Assembly (NCBI RefSeq): GCF_016634425.1
Contig: NZ_JAEPES010000003.1
Span: forward strand, 539,298-603,297
Direction: 5' to 3'
Source: Lacisediminihabitans changchengi
GTDB taxonomy: Bacteria; Actinomycetota; Actinomycetes; Actinomycetales; Microbacteriaceae
DNA length: 64,000 nucleotides
How positions within the stretch are numbered: the stretch's first letter is position 1; each line of letters begins with the position of its first letter. Position numbers and translations under genes: made by a program. Below the pieces are notes generated by a model. The model saw only the letters and a list, made by a program, of their open reading frames with translations. It was not told the DNA's origin and searched no databases. This document shows positions 1 to 11,147 of the stretch, piece by piece.

Positions 1-1
1 G

Positions 2-235
2 CTCGACCACTTTGGGATCGACGACGACGACCCCCGGGTCAACCAGTGGGGCGGCGCGATCGCGATCGGACATCCGCTCGCCTCGTCCGGCGTGCGCCTG
101 ATGATCCAGCTCGCCGCGCAGTTCGCCGAGCGCCCCGACGTGCGCTACGGCCTCACCGCCATGTGCATCGGTCTCGGCCAGGGCGGCTCGGTCATCTGGG
201 AGAACCCGTACTTCGACGGAAAGAAGAAGAAGTAG
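2..235 (+). CDS. Thiolase (acetyl-CoA acyltransferase), C-terminal part
   Basis: The 5' end lies outside the window; 77 residues are visible. The fragment carries the two C-terminal thiolase motifs: the histidine in IAIGHPLASSGVR and the cysteine in AMCIGLGQGG, which are active-site residues of the family. A short Lys-rich tail (GKKKK) ends the protein. The TAG stop is immediately followed by the ATG of the 3-hydroxyacyl-CoA dehydrogenase gene with no spacing, so the two are surely co-translated as the two subunits of a beta-oxidation (FadA/FadB-like) complex. The exact substrate range cannot be read from this fragment. Confidence 0.92.
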   Translation, partial: LDHFGIDDDDPRVNQWGGAIAIGHPLASSGVRLMIQLAAQFAERPDVRYGLTAMCIGLGQGGSVIWENPYFDGKKKK

Positions 236-2398
236 ATGACGATCGAACAGACCGCCGGCCCCTCGTCCAGCCCAGACCTGGACCAGTTCGCCGACCTCAA
301 GAACATGTCGGATGACGAGGTCGTCACGCATTCCTACGTGCGAGACATCCCGATCTCGGGTGGCAAGACGCTTGCCCTCGTCACTCTGGACAACGGCCGC
401 GACCACACCCGGCCATCCACCCTCGGCCCATTGACGTTGCTCGAGTTCGCCGAGACGCTCGACGGCCTGAAGGAGCGCGCGGCCAAGGGCGAGATCGCCG
501 GCGTCGCCGTCACCGGTAAGCCGTTCATCCTCGCTGCCGGCGCCGACCTGTCGAAGGTCAGCGAGATCCCGAGCAAAGCGATCGGCAAGCAGATGGCACA
601 GCTCGGCCACGCCGCCCTCGGCCGCCTGTCGGAGCTCGGTGTGCCGTCGTTCGTGTTCATCAACGGACTCGCGCTCGGCGGCGGCGTGGAGATCGGCCTC
701 AACGCCGACTACCGCACCATCGACCGCAACATCCCGGCGCTAGCGTTGCCCGAGGTCTTCCTCGGCATCATCCCGGGCTGGGGTGGAGCGTGGTTGCTGC
801 CGAACCTCATCGGTATTGAGAACGCCCTGAAGGTCATCGTCGAGAATCCGCTCAAGAACAACCGCACGCTCAAGGGTCAAGAAGCCTTCGACCTGGGGAT
901 CGCCGATGCGATCTTCGACTCGGTGAGCTTTCTCGAAGACTCGGTGCGCTGGGCCGACGGCGTGATCTCCGGCAGTATCAAGGTCAAGCGCCCGAACGTG
1001 CCCGGCAAGATCGAGCGGGCGGTGAAGTGGGACGTCGCGATCGGCATCGCCACCAAGATGCTGCAGAACCGCATCGGCACCGTCGCGAAGTCGCCGTACA
1101 AGGCACTGGAGCTGCTCAAGGCCGCGAAAAACACCGACAAGAAGACCGGTTTCGCTGCCGAGGACGAGGCGCTGTCTGAGCTGATCTCCGGGGACCAGTT
1201 CCAGGCCAGCATCTACGCCTTCAACCTGGTGCAGAAACGGGCGAAGAAGCCCGCTGGCGCCCCGGACAAGAAGCTCGCCAAGCCGGTAACCAAGGTCGGC
1301 GTGATCGGTGCGGGCCTCATGGCCAGCCAGTTCGCGCTTCTGTTCGTGCGCCGCCTCAAGGTGCCGGTGGTCATCACCGACCTCGACCAGGCACGCGTCG
1401 ACAAGGGGCTCGACTACATCCGCGGCGAGATCGACGCGCTGCTCGGCAAGAAGCGCATCTCCCCCGACGAGGCCAACCGCCTGAAGGCTTTGGTCAGCGG
1501 TACGACGAACAAGGCTGACTTCGCCGACGCCGACTGGGTGATCGAGGCCGTGTTCGAGGAGCTAGGCGTCAAGCAGGACGTCTTCGCGGACGTCGAGCAG
1601 TACATCTCCGCCGAAGCCGTGCTCGCGACGAACACGTCCTCGCTGTCGGTGGAGCAGATCGGCGCGAAGCTCAAGCACCCCGAGCGTCTGGTCGGTTTCC
1701 ACTTCTTCAACCCGGTGGCCGTCATGCCGCTGATCGAGGTAGTGAACACGCCGCAGACGGATGAGGCGACCCTCAGCACCGCGATGGTCGTTGCCGCAAA
1801 GCTCTACAAGAACGCGGTCATCACCCGAGATACTCCCGGTTTCGTGGTCAACCGTGTGTTGGCCAAGGTGCTCGGTGAAGCAATGCACGCGGTCGACACC
1901 GGCACGCCGTTCGAGGTGGTCGAGGAATCGACGAAGCCCTTCGGTCTGCCGATGACGCCGTTCGAACTGCTCGAACTGGTGGGGCTGAAGGTCGGCGCCC
2001 ACGTACTCGACACGCATCACGCCGCCTTCCCCGAGCGCTTCTTCGAGAGCGAGAACCTGCACAAGCTGGCCGAGCTCGGTCACATCTTCGAGCGCGACTC
2101 GAAGGGCAAGGTCACCGGTATCGACAAGAAGGCGCGCAAGATCGTCGAGGGTGGCAAGGACCCGATGACGGCGGCCCAGCTGCAGACCCGCATCGAAGAC
2201 GGTCTGGCCGACGAGGTGCACCGGATGCTCGAGGACAAGGTCGTCTCGGCCCCCGAAGACATCGACCTCTGCCTCATCCTCGGTGCCGGTTACCCGTTCC
2301 AGATGGGCGGCGTCACGCCGTACCTCGACCGCGTGGGAGCGTCAGAACGTGTCTTCCACGACACCTTCCACCACCCGGTCATCCGCGGCACCGACTAG
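236..2398 (+). CDS. fadB: Fatty-acid oxidation multienzyme: enoyl-CoA hydratase / 3-hydroxyacyl-CoA dehydrogenase
   Basis: A 720-residue FadB/FadJ-type protein catalysing hydration of enoyl-CoA and NAD-dependent oxidation of 3-hydroxyacyl-CoA in beta-oxidation. The N-terminal crotonase domain (about 40-290) has the oxyanion segment NGLALGGGVEIG (143-154) with Glu152 and the second acid in LPEVFLG (171-177). The NAD-binding domain starts near residue 350 with KVGVIGAGLMASQ, followed by ATNTSSLS and GFHFFNPVAVMPLIEVV, which carries the catalytic His-Glu pair, and DTPGFVVNRVL before the C-terminal domain. Length and order match the family. The start directly abuts the thiolase stop, and a strong terminator follows. 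Confidence 0.95.
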   Translation: MTIEQTAGPSSSPDLDQFADLKNMSDDEVVTHSYVRDIPISGGKTLALVTLDNGRDHTRPSTLGPLTLLEFAETLDGLKERAAKGEIAGVAVTGKPFILAAGADLSKVSEIPSKAIGKQMAQLGHAALGRLSELGVPSFVFINGLALGGGVEIGLNADYRTIDRNIPALALPEVFLGIIPGWGGAWLLPNLIGIENALKVIVENPLKNNRTLKGQEAFDLGIADAIFDSVSFLEDSVRWADGVISGSIKVKRPNVPGKIERAVKWDVAIGIATKMLQNRIGTVAKSPYKALELLKAAKNTDKKTGFAAEDEALSELISGDQFQASIYAFNLVQKRAKKPAGAPDKKLAKPVTKVGVIGAGLMASQFALLFVRRLKVPVVITDLDQARVDKGLDYIRGEIDALLGKKRISPDEANRLKALVSGTTNKADFADADWVIEAVFEELGVKQDVFADVEQYISAEAVLATNTSSLSVEQIGAKLKHPERLVGFHFFNPVAVMPLIEVVNTPQTDEATLSTAMVVAAKLYKNAVITRDTPGFVVNRVLAKVLGEAMHAVDTGTPFEVVEESTKPFGLPMTPFELLELVGLKVGAHVLDTHHAAFPERFFESENLHKLAELGHIFERDSKGKVTGIDKKARKIVEGGKDPMTAAQLQTRIEDGLADEVHRMLEDKVVSAPEDIDLCLILGAGYPFQMGGVTPYLDRVGASERVFHDTFHHPVIRGTD

Positions 2399-2410
2399 GC
2401 ACCGCGTACC

Positions 2411-2455
2411 ACGCACGAACGCCCGCCCGGCACCGCTGGGCGGGCGTTCGTGCGT
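2411..2455 (+). terminator. Rho-independent-like hairpin after the beta-oxidation operon
   Basis: A perfect 18-bp GC-rich stem (2411-2428 with 2438-2455) closes a 9-base loop, 12 bases after the fadB stop. There is no clear T tract, as is common in high-GC actinobacteria. Confidence 0.85.
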
Positions 2456-2508
2456 CTACGGGTTGACCTGCAACGCTGTCACCTCCCGGACGCCGCCACG
2501 CTGTCCCC

Positions 2509-2571
2509 TTCCCTGTTCCGACTTCCCTGTTCCGACTTCCGACTTCCGACTTCTCTCTTCCGAAATCCGAC
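2509..2571. repeat. Degenerate TTCCGAC heptamer / 14-bp tandem repeats
   Basis: Two exact copies of TTCCCTGTTCCGAC (2509-2522, 2523-2536) are followed by two TTCCGAC units (2537-2550) and two copies of TCTCTCTTCCGAAAT, the second of which runs into the palindromic element at 2578. The strongly C/T-biased strand is unlike the surrounding coding DNA. Confidence 0.8.
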
Positions 2572-2577
2572 GTCTCT

Positions 2578-2665
2578 CTTCCGAAATGAAGGATCAATTG
2601 GCCGCCACGCCGCAACAGATGTCGAACACGCCGCGCATCCTCAACAATCGCCTTCATTTCGGAAA
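2578..2665. repeat. Palindromic element, copy 1 (arms TTCCGAAATGAAGG)
   Basis: The left arm 2579-2592 and right arm 2651-2664 are perfect 14-bp inverted repeats enclosing 58 bases. The same arms occur at 3792-3878 on the other side of the AbiEi-DUF559 gene, with a nearly identical total length but a different interior. Together with the repeats on either side (2509-2571 and 2681-2740), this fills the 357-base gap after fadB; no gene was seen in the gap. Confidence 0.85.
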
Positions 2666-2680
2666 TGACAGAAGGTAGCT

Positions 2681-2740
2681 TGAGGTACATCGAGGTGTTT
2701 TGGGGTACCTCGAGGTGCGTCGGGTGCCTCGAGGTGCCTC
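2681..2740. repeat. CTCGAGGTG direct repeats with nested palindromes
   Basis: The unit (A/C)TCGAGGTG recurs three times. The copies include the perfect palindromes ACCTCGAGGT (2707-2716) and CCTCGAGG (2727-2734). The array lies just beyond the 3' end of the minus-strand AbiEi-DUF559 gene and might act in its termination, but no role can be assigned. Confidence 0.6.
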
Positions 2741-2755
2741 CGTGGTCGCTGAGAG

Positions 2756-3685
2756 TCAGCGGGAATGGAGATGGTCTCCGCGGTCCATTACGGCCTGAAT
2801 CATGGCGAGAGTGGCGGGCCAGTCATCAATGACCATTCGATAACTGATGCGAATGACGTGATAACCCAACGCCTCGAGAAACGAATCCCGATCGCGGTCG
2901 CCGTGCACCTTTCGCGCAATCTCTGCATCGCTAAGGCCCTGGTACTTGCCAGCACCGTCGAGCTCCAGCGCTAAACAGTCTCCGATGAGGAGATCGATCC
3001 ACCGCTCGCCGAGCACCGCCACCTGCAGCTCTGTACTGATGCCCGCCCTCGCGAGCTTCCGGCGTGCGACGCTCTCCAGATAGCTCTCGCTTCGACCGTC
3101 AACGATCTGAGGAAGATGTGAGAGCCGCGCGGGCAATCGTCGCGCAATCACTGCCGTTACAGACGGGGCAATCAGACCGACATGCAAGGCCGAGTCGATG
3201 CAGGCGACGGCATCATCCTCGTCCTCGCTTAGCGCGACCTGAGCCAAGCAATCCAACACACCGACCCGCAATCTCGTCGATTTCGTTGGCGGCCCCGCCG
3301 CTCCCCAATGCACCACGGTGGTGGCGCCCTCCGCATCGCGCAACCGCAGCACGGGGTCGTGTTCCGAGCGCAGCCGGGCAGCGTACGCCGGAACGTGCAC
3401 GTGAAGCGCGACGTCTCGCGGCACAGCCAGACCGTAGGTCTCCGCGGCCGAGACACCGGCGAGTCGCCCGCCAACCCGGACAGCACGAACGTACGGCTCA
3501 CCGGTCGTCGGGCCCATGTACCAACCCTGCCGAGGTCGCACTAGATCACCGGCCCTCACCGCCGCCGCGAGTTGATGGCTCGTTGCTCCCACTCGCAGCA
3601 GCTCATGAGTCGCTGCCACTCCGCCGCGATGGTGGATTTCGGCCAGCAGGGAGCGCAATGACGCACGAGCTGGATCCGTTCGCAT
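2756..3685 (-). CDS. AbiEi-type winged-helix N-domain fused to DUF559 (Vsr-like) nuclease domain
   Basis: A 309-residue protein. Residues about 8-55 resemble the helix-turn-helix of AbiEi-family antitoxins, and the middle (60-185) resembles the rest of that family. The C-terminus (195-285) reads as a DUF559/PD-(D/E)XK fold: Glu200 and Glu204 in GRSESYLE, Asp231 in RWIDLLIGD, Glu241-x-Asp243 in LELDG and the helix ending in LGYHVIRISYR. No AbiEii nucleotidyltransferase toxin lies beside it, so it is not a complete AbiE toxin-antitoxin pair. It stands alone, flanked by the two palindromic elements at 2578 and 3792. No in-frame start precedes the ATG before a stop, and no strong ribosome site is visible. 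Function is unknown; the domain assignment is fairly secure. Confidence 0.85.
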   Translation of the reverse strand: MRTDPARASLRSLLAEIHHRGGVAATHELLRVGATSHQLAAAVRAGDLVRPRQGWYMGPTTGEPYVRAVRVGGRLAGVSAAETYGLAVPRDVALHVHVPAYAARLRSEHDPVLRLRDAEGATTVVHWGAAGPPTKSTRLRVGVLDCLAQVALSEDEDDAVACIDSALHVGLIAPSVTAVIARRLPARLSHLPQIVDGRSESYLESVARRKLARAGISTELQVAVLGERWIDLLIGDCLALELDGAGKYQGLSDAEIARKVHGDRDRDSFLEALGYHVIRISYRMVIDDWPATLAMIQAVMDRGDHLHSR

Positions 3686-3791
3686 GCGGCAAGGCTGACC
3701 GAGCTGCGGCGTCCGGTGGTCTCGCTGAGTAGTTCTGTGGAAGCGTCACCCACTCGCGCCCCTGTGGAGGAACGGTCACTCCGCAGCCATA

Positions 3792-3878
3792 CTTCCGAAA
3801 TGAAGGCTTTTTTCGCGACATGCCGTTTGATCGTGCTTGACGAACGGCGTGTCGGAAGTTTTGCCTTCATTTCGGAAG
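3792..3878. repeat. Palindromic element, copy 2 (same arms as at 2578)
   Basis: Perfect 16-bp arms (3792-3807 and 3863-3878) share the core TTCCGAAATGAAGG with copy 1. A second, inner stem nests inside: CGACATGCCGTT (3816-3827) pairs with AACGGCGTGTCG (3843-3854) with one G-T wobble. The 87-base length matches copy 1. Confidence 0.85.
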
Positions 3879-3884
3879 GGGACG

Positions 3885-3903
3885 GCATTCCGAAGGGGAA
3901 TGC
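3885..3903 (-). terminator. Small hairpin downstream of the aldo/keto reductase
   Basis: GCATTCC (3885-3891) pairs with GGAATGC (3897-3903) around a 5-base loop, 27 bases beyond the stop of the minus-strand reductase gene. It is short, so the terminator role is tentative. Confidence 0.4.
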
Positions 3904-3930
3904 GCCGACTCGGTGCCGGCGGGCCCCCCG

Positions 3931-4904
<974 letters not shown>

Positions 4905-4908
<4 letters not shown>

Positions 4909-5294
4909 AGCCGGGGGGCCTTTCCTTGATAGGTCGTGATCTTGTAGTCGATCGCGGCCAGGCTGGTGGTGATCTCATCGAGCTGCGCCTTCACTGCGAT
5001 GCGGTGCCGCAGTAGCAGTTCGAGTCGCTCCGGGGTCGCGCCGTCTCCGGCCCGCACCAGGTCCACATACTCGCGCACCTGAGCGATCGGCATGGATGTC
5101 GCGCGCAGCATCGTGAGGAATCTCACGAAGCTCACATCGGCATCCGAGTATCGCCGCTGCCGGGACGGCGCCCGGTCGATCGGCGCGAGCATAAGCCCGG
5201 CGCGTTCGTAGTAGCGGAGGGTATGGGTGGAGAGTCCGGTGAGCTCGGCTACCTGGGAGATAGTCAGGACTGACGTGGTGCGCTCGATGGTCAC
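4905..5294 (-). CDS. MerR-family transcriptional regulator
   Basis: A 129-residue regulator with the MerR winged helix at the N-terminus ([26 protein letters not shown], about 10-35), an [17 protein letters not shown] segment and a dimerisation helix near 85-115. There is no cysteine cluster, so metal sensing is unlikely; the type that pairs with oxidoreductases and senses small molecules or redox stress fits better. It starts with GTG and is the first gene of a two-gene operon with the aldo/keto reductase. A perfect palindrome lies between its -35 and -10 boxes (see 5308-5329), which implies autoregulation. Confidence 0.92.
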
Positions 5295-5300
5295 ACTACG

Positions 5301-5335
5301 AGGCTAAGACTTAGAGCGCGCTCTAAGTCAAATGC
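5301..5335 (-). promoter_or_regulatory. MerR-type promoter with 19-bp spacer and 22-bp operator
   Basis: On the minus strand TTGACT and TAGCCT (5301-5306) are separated by 19 bases, the stretched spacer typical of MerR-controlled promoters. A perfect 22-bp palindrome centred on GCGCGC (5308-5329) fills the spacer and half-overlaps the -35 box. Only 6 bases separate the -10 from the GTG start, so the mRNA should be leaderless. Confidence 0.88.
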
Positions 5336-5393
5336 GGAGCGAGGACGACCGTGTGTCGTCAGTTCGAGCTTCGAGCGCAGCTGCCCGGACCAG

Positions 5394-7337
5394 CTACTGC
5401 CGGTCGATCCCCAGTGAACGCTCGTCAGCTTCCTCGGGGAGGGGCCGGGCGACCGGGATGCGGCTGCCGAGCACCTGCGCCACCACATCACGGGCGATGT
5501 GCTGCGGTGTCAGACCAACCTGCTCGAGAATTTCGGCGCGCGAGGCGTGATCGATGAACTCGTCGGGCAGCCCGAGTTCGGTGAGCGCCGTGTCGACCCC
5601 GGCCGCGCGAAGGTCTTGACGGATGCGCGTGCCGATACCACCGACCCTGATGCCGTCTTCGATGCTCACGACCAGTCGGTGATCCGCCGCCAGCCCGATG
5701 ATGCTCTGCGGCACGGGGACTACCCAGCGCGGATCGACGACGGTCGCACCAATGCCCTGGGCGGCGAGGCGCTCGGCAACCTGCATGCCGAGTTCGGCCA
5801 TCGGCCCGACCGCGACGATCAGCACGTCTTTGTGCGGTGCCTCGCGCAGCACGTCGACCCCGTCATCCGTTCGACGCACGGCGTCGATCTCCGCGCCGAC
5901 GCTGCCCTTCGAGAACCGCAGCACGGTGGGCGCATCGCCGACGGCGACCGCCTCCCCCAGCTCTTCGCGTAGCCGCGTCGCGTCACGCGGCGCGGCGAGA
6001 CGGATGCCCGGGACGACCTGCAGAATGGCCAAATCCCACATGCCGTGGTGGCTGGGCCCGTCCGGACCGGTGACACCGGCCCGGTCGAGCACGAAGGTGA
6101 CGCCCGCCTTGTGCAGGGCGACATCCATCAGCACCTGGTCGAAGGCGCGGTTGATGAACGTGGCGTAGAGCGCGACTACGGGGTGAAGGCCGCCGAAGGC
6201 GAGCCCGGCGGCCGAGGTGACGGCGTGCTGTTCGGCAATTCCTACGTCGAACACCCGCTCGGGGTACTTCGCGGCGAGCTTGTGCAGTCCGGTGGGGATG
6301 AGCATGGCCGCCGTGATCCCGACGATCTTCGGGTCTTTGTCGGCGAGCTTCACAATCTCGTCAGAGAACACCGAGGTCCAGGACGGGCTGCCCGTTCCGC
6401 CGATCGGCTCGCCGGTTTCTGGGTCGATGTGACCAACCGCGTGGAACTGGTCGGCGGTGTCGAGCACAGCGGGCTCGAAGCCCTTGCCCTTCTGGGTGAT
6501 CACATGCACGATCACCGGCGCTCCGTATGCCTTCGCCTGTCGGAGCGCCTCCTCCATCGCGGCCTCGTCGTGGCCATGGATCGGCCCGATGTACTTGATG
6601 TCGAGGTTCGAGTACAGCGCCTCGTTGTTGGAGAAGCGGGAGAGGAATCCGTGCATCCCGCCGCGCAGGCCGCGGTACATCGCTCGGCCGACGGAGCCGA
6701 AGTGGTCGGCGAACCGACGCGTGGTCATGTAGAGGTCGCGGTACTCGCGACGGGTGCGCACGCCGTTGAGGAAGCGGGCCATACCTCCGATGGTGGGGGC
6801 ATACGACCGGCCGTTGTCGTTGACGATGATCACCAAGCCACGGCTGTTGTCGTCGCTGATGTTGTTCAGCGCCTCCCACGTCATCCCCCCGGTGAGCGCG
6901 CCGTCGCCGACGATCGCCACCACTGAACGGTCTTTCTGACCCGTCATCTGGAAGGCGCGGGAGATCCCATCCGCCCAGCTCAGCGAGCTGGAGGCGTGCG
7001 AACTCTCGACGATGTCGTGGATGGACTCGGATCGCTGCGGGTAGCCGGCCAGCCCACCCTTTTCGCGCAGGTGGCTGAAGTCCTGCCGCCCGGTGAGCAG
7101 CTTGTGCACATACGCCTGGTGGCCAGTATCGAAGACGATCGCGTCATTAGGCGAGTCGAAGACGCGATGTACGGCCATGGTCAGCTCGACGACACCGAGG
7201 TTCGGCCCCAGGTGACCACCGGTTTTGGAGACCTCGGCGATCAGAAAGGCACGAATCTCGGCCGCGAGCTGCGTCAGCTGCCCCTGGTCGAGCCCATCCA
7301 GGTCTCGTGGCCCATGGATGTTCTCAAGCAACGACAT
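5394..7337 (-). CDS. dxs: 1-deoxy-D-xylulose-5-phosphate synthase
   Basis: A 647-residue thiamine-diphosphate enzyme that condenses pyruvate and glyceraldehyde 3-phosphate, the first step of the non-mevalonate isoprenoid pathway. The N-terminus GGHLGPNLGVVELT and the ThDP/Mg motif starting VGDGALTGGMTWEALNN and ending IVNDN are present, as are the transketolase central domain (DVGIAEQHAVTSAAGLAFGG) and the C-terminal domain ending near EQVGLTPQHIARDVV. Length is typical. It follows acn on the same strand with a hairpin between. A TATGGT box sits 6 bases before the ATG, where GGAGAT could also act as a very close Shine-Dalgarno sequence. Confidence 0.97.
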   Translation of the reverse strand: MSLLENIHGPRDLDGLDQGQLTQLAAEIRAFLIAEVSKTGGHLGPNLGVVELTMAVHRVFDSPNDAIVFDTGHQAYVHKLLTGRQDFSHLREKGGLAGYPQRSESIHDIVESSHASSSLSWADGISRAFQMTGQKDRSVVAIVGDGALTGGMTWEALNNISDDNSRGLVIIVNDNGRSYAPTIGGMARFLNGVRTRREYRDLYMTTRRFADHFGSVGRAMYRGLRGGMHGFLSRFSNNEALYSNLDIKYIGPIHGHDEAAMEEALRQAKAYGAPVIVHVITQKGKGFEPAVLDTADQFHAVGHIDPETGEPIGGTGSPSWTSVFSDEIVKLADKDPKIVGITAAMLIPTGLHKLAAKYPERVFDVGIAEQHAVTSAAGLAFGGLHPVVALYATFINRAFDQVLMDVALHKAGVTFVLDRAGVTGPDGPSHHGMWDLAILQVVPGIRLAAPRDATRLREELGEAVAVGDAPTVLRFSKGSVGAEIDAVRRTDDGVDVLREAPHKDVLIVAVGPMAELGMQVAERLAAQGIGATVVDPRWVVPVPQSIIGLAADHRLVVSIEDGIRVGGIGTRIRQDLRAAGVDTALTELGLPDEFIDHASRAEILEQVGLTPQHIARDVVAQVLGSRIPVARPLPEEADERSLGIDRQ

Positions 7338-7343
7338 ATCTCC

Positions 7344-7349
7344 ACCATA
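7344..7349 (-). promoter_or_regulatory. -10 box of dxs (TATGGT, 6 bases from ATG)
   Basis: TATGGT on the minus strand lies 6 bases before the dxs ATG, consistent with a leaderless or near-leaderless transcript. Confidence 0.5.
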
Positions 7350-7386
7350 CCCACGTGACGCTCACGCACGGTGAGCGCCACGTGGG
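7350..7386 (-). terminator. Hairpin between acn and dxs
   Basis: Two stacked stems, CCCACGTG with CACGTGGG and CGCTCAC with GTGAGCG, separated by one-base mismatches, close a 5-base loop just downstream of acn and just upstream of the dxs promoter. Confidence 0.7.
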
Positions 7387-7413
7387 CCTTGACAGGGTCT
7401 GACCCCGTAGCGT

Positions 7414-10221
<2,808 letters not shown>

Positions 10222-10345
10222 TCCGTCGTCTCCCTTGTACGAACCCTGCGATCTGGCGAAGCCATTCTCTCGCCGTGAGCGCCCGGTGACCAGCAAGGCG
10301 AACCTAAGTCTGGGCGGCGCAACTCCGGCCGATCGAGGATGAAAC

Positions 10346-10363
10346 TATCTTGACATCAAGATA
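10346..10363. promoter_or_regulatory. Perfect palindrome TATCTTGACATCAAGATA upstream of acn
   Basis: Eight-base arms around CA, 125 bases upstream of the acn start. On the minus strand a TATGAT hexamer (10365-10370) lies directly before it, so a protein bound here would cover the start of transcription. The TTGA-N2-TCAA core resembles MarR-family operators; the regulator is not in the window. Confidence 0.55.
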
Positions 10364-10410
10364 AATCATAGTCGCGGATGTCCTGGGCTCCGACACGAAG
10401 TCGAATGGAC

Positions 10411-11142
10411 TCAGTCGCGCGCGACGACCGCCGCACGGCCGTACGCCGCGCGCACCAGCAACCACGTCACCCAGAGCAGCACCGCGTAGAGCGGCACACC
10501 GAGCACGAGCTTGGTGCCGGCCAGCCATTCGGTCTGGCGGGCGAGGTACAGCGGCACTTCGACGGCCAGGCGCAGGGCGAACAGGCCCAGCCACATCCAG
10601 GTGGCGATGTAGAGCACGCGGCGCTTGGCCGCATCCTTCTTCCACTCCACGCCCTCATTGGTGAGGAAGCCCACGATCAGTCCGATCAATGGCCAGCCAA
10701 CGATGATACTGATCAGCAGCACGAGCACGCTGCTCGCGTTGATGACCATGCCGGGGATGAACGCCTGCTCTGCGCGCCCCGAGATGAGCGCGAGGACGGC
10801 CGAGACCGCGAGCAAGAGCAGTCCGATGACCGCCGACATCACGGGGCTGCGAGTCACTAGGCGCACCACGATGAAGGCAGCGCCGACAATCACGGGCACG
10901 AGCACCGCGAGCGGCACGCTCTTGGTGATCGTGTACAGCACCAGGAAGACGAGGCCGGGGAGGATCGATTCGATCAGGCCGCGCACCCCACCGACCGCGC
11001 TGAGCAGTGAGCCCGCGGTTGGCACCTCCCCGGGCGTCACCTGGCCGAAGCCGGTCTTGCGCATGGCCGCGGCCATGGAATCCCGGAAGCTGATCGGCTG
11101 CTCATCGTCTGGAGCGGGGTCCCTCGGAGTCGGGTCTGCCAC
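10411..11142 (-). CDS. DUF3159 family integral membrane protein
   Basis: A 243-residue membrane protein with a 40-residue polar N-terminus followed by the conserved VGGVRGLIESILPGLVFLVLY segment, then five to six hydrophobic stretches and a WKKDAAKRRVLYIATWMWLGLFALRLAVEVPLYL block typical of DUF3159 proteins of Actinobacteria. Function is unknown. It begins with GTG five bases after the stop of the DUF3710 gene, so the two are probably coupled. This DUF3710-DUF3159 order beside dut and acn looks like a conserved actinobacterial neighbourhood. Confidence 0.88.
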   Translation of the reverse strand: MADPTPRDPAPDDEQPISFRDSMAAAMRKTGFGQVTPGEVPTAGSLLSAVGGVRGLIESILPGLVFLVLYTITKSVPLAVLVPVIVGAAFIVVRLVTRSPVMSAVIGLLLLAVSAVLALISGRAEQAFIPGMVINASSVLVLLISIIVGWPLIGLIVGFLTNEGVEWKKDAAKRRVLYIATWMWLGLFALRLAVEVPLYLARQTEWLAGTKLVLGVPLYAVLLWVTWLLVRAAYGRAAVVARD

Positions 11143-11147
11143 GTGAA

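Noticed and set aside
2756..3685. A complete type IV AbiE toxin-antitoxin system
   Set aside because: Only the AbiEi-like part is present, fused to a DUF559 domain. No AbiEii nucleotidyltransferase is encoded in the neighbouring sequence on either strand.
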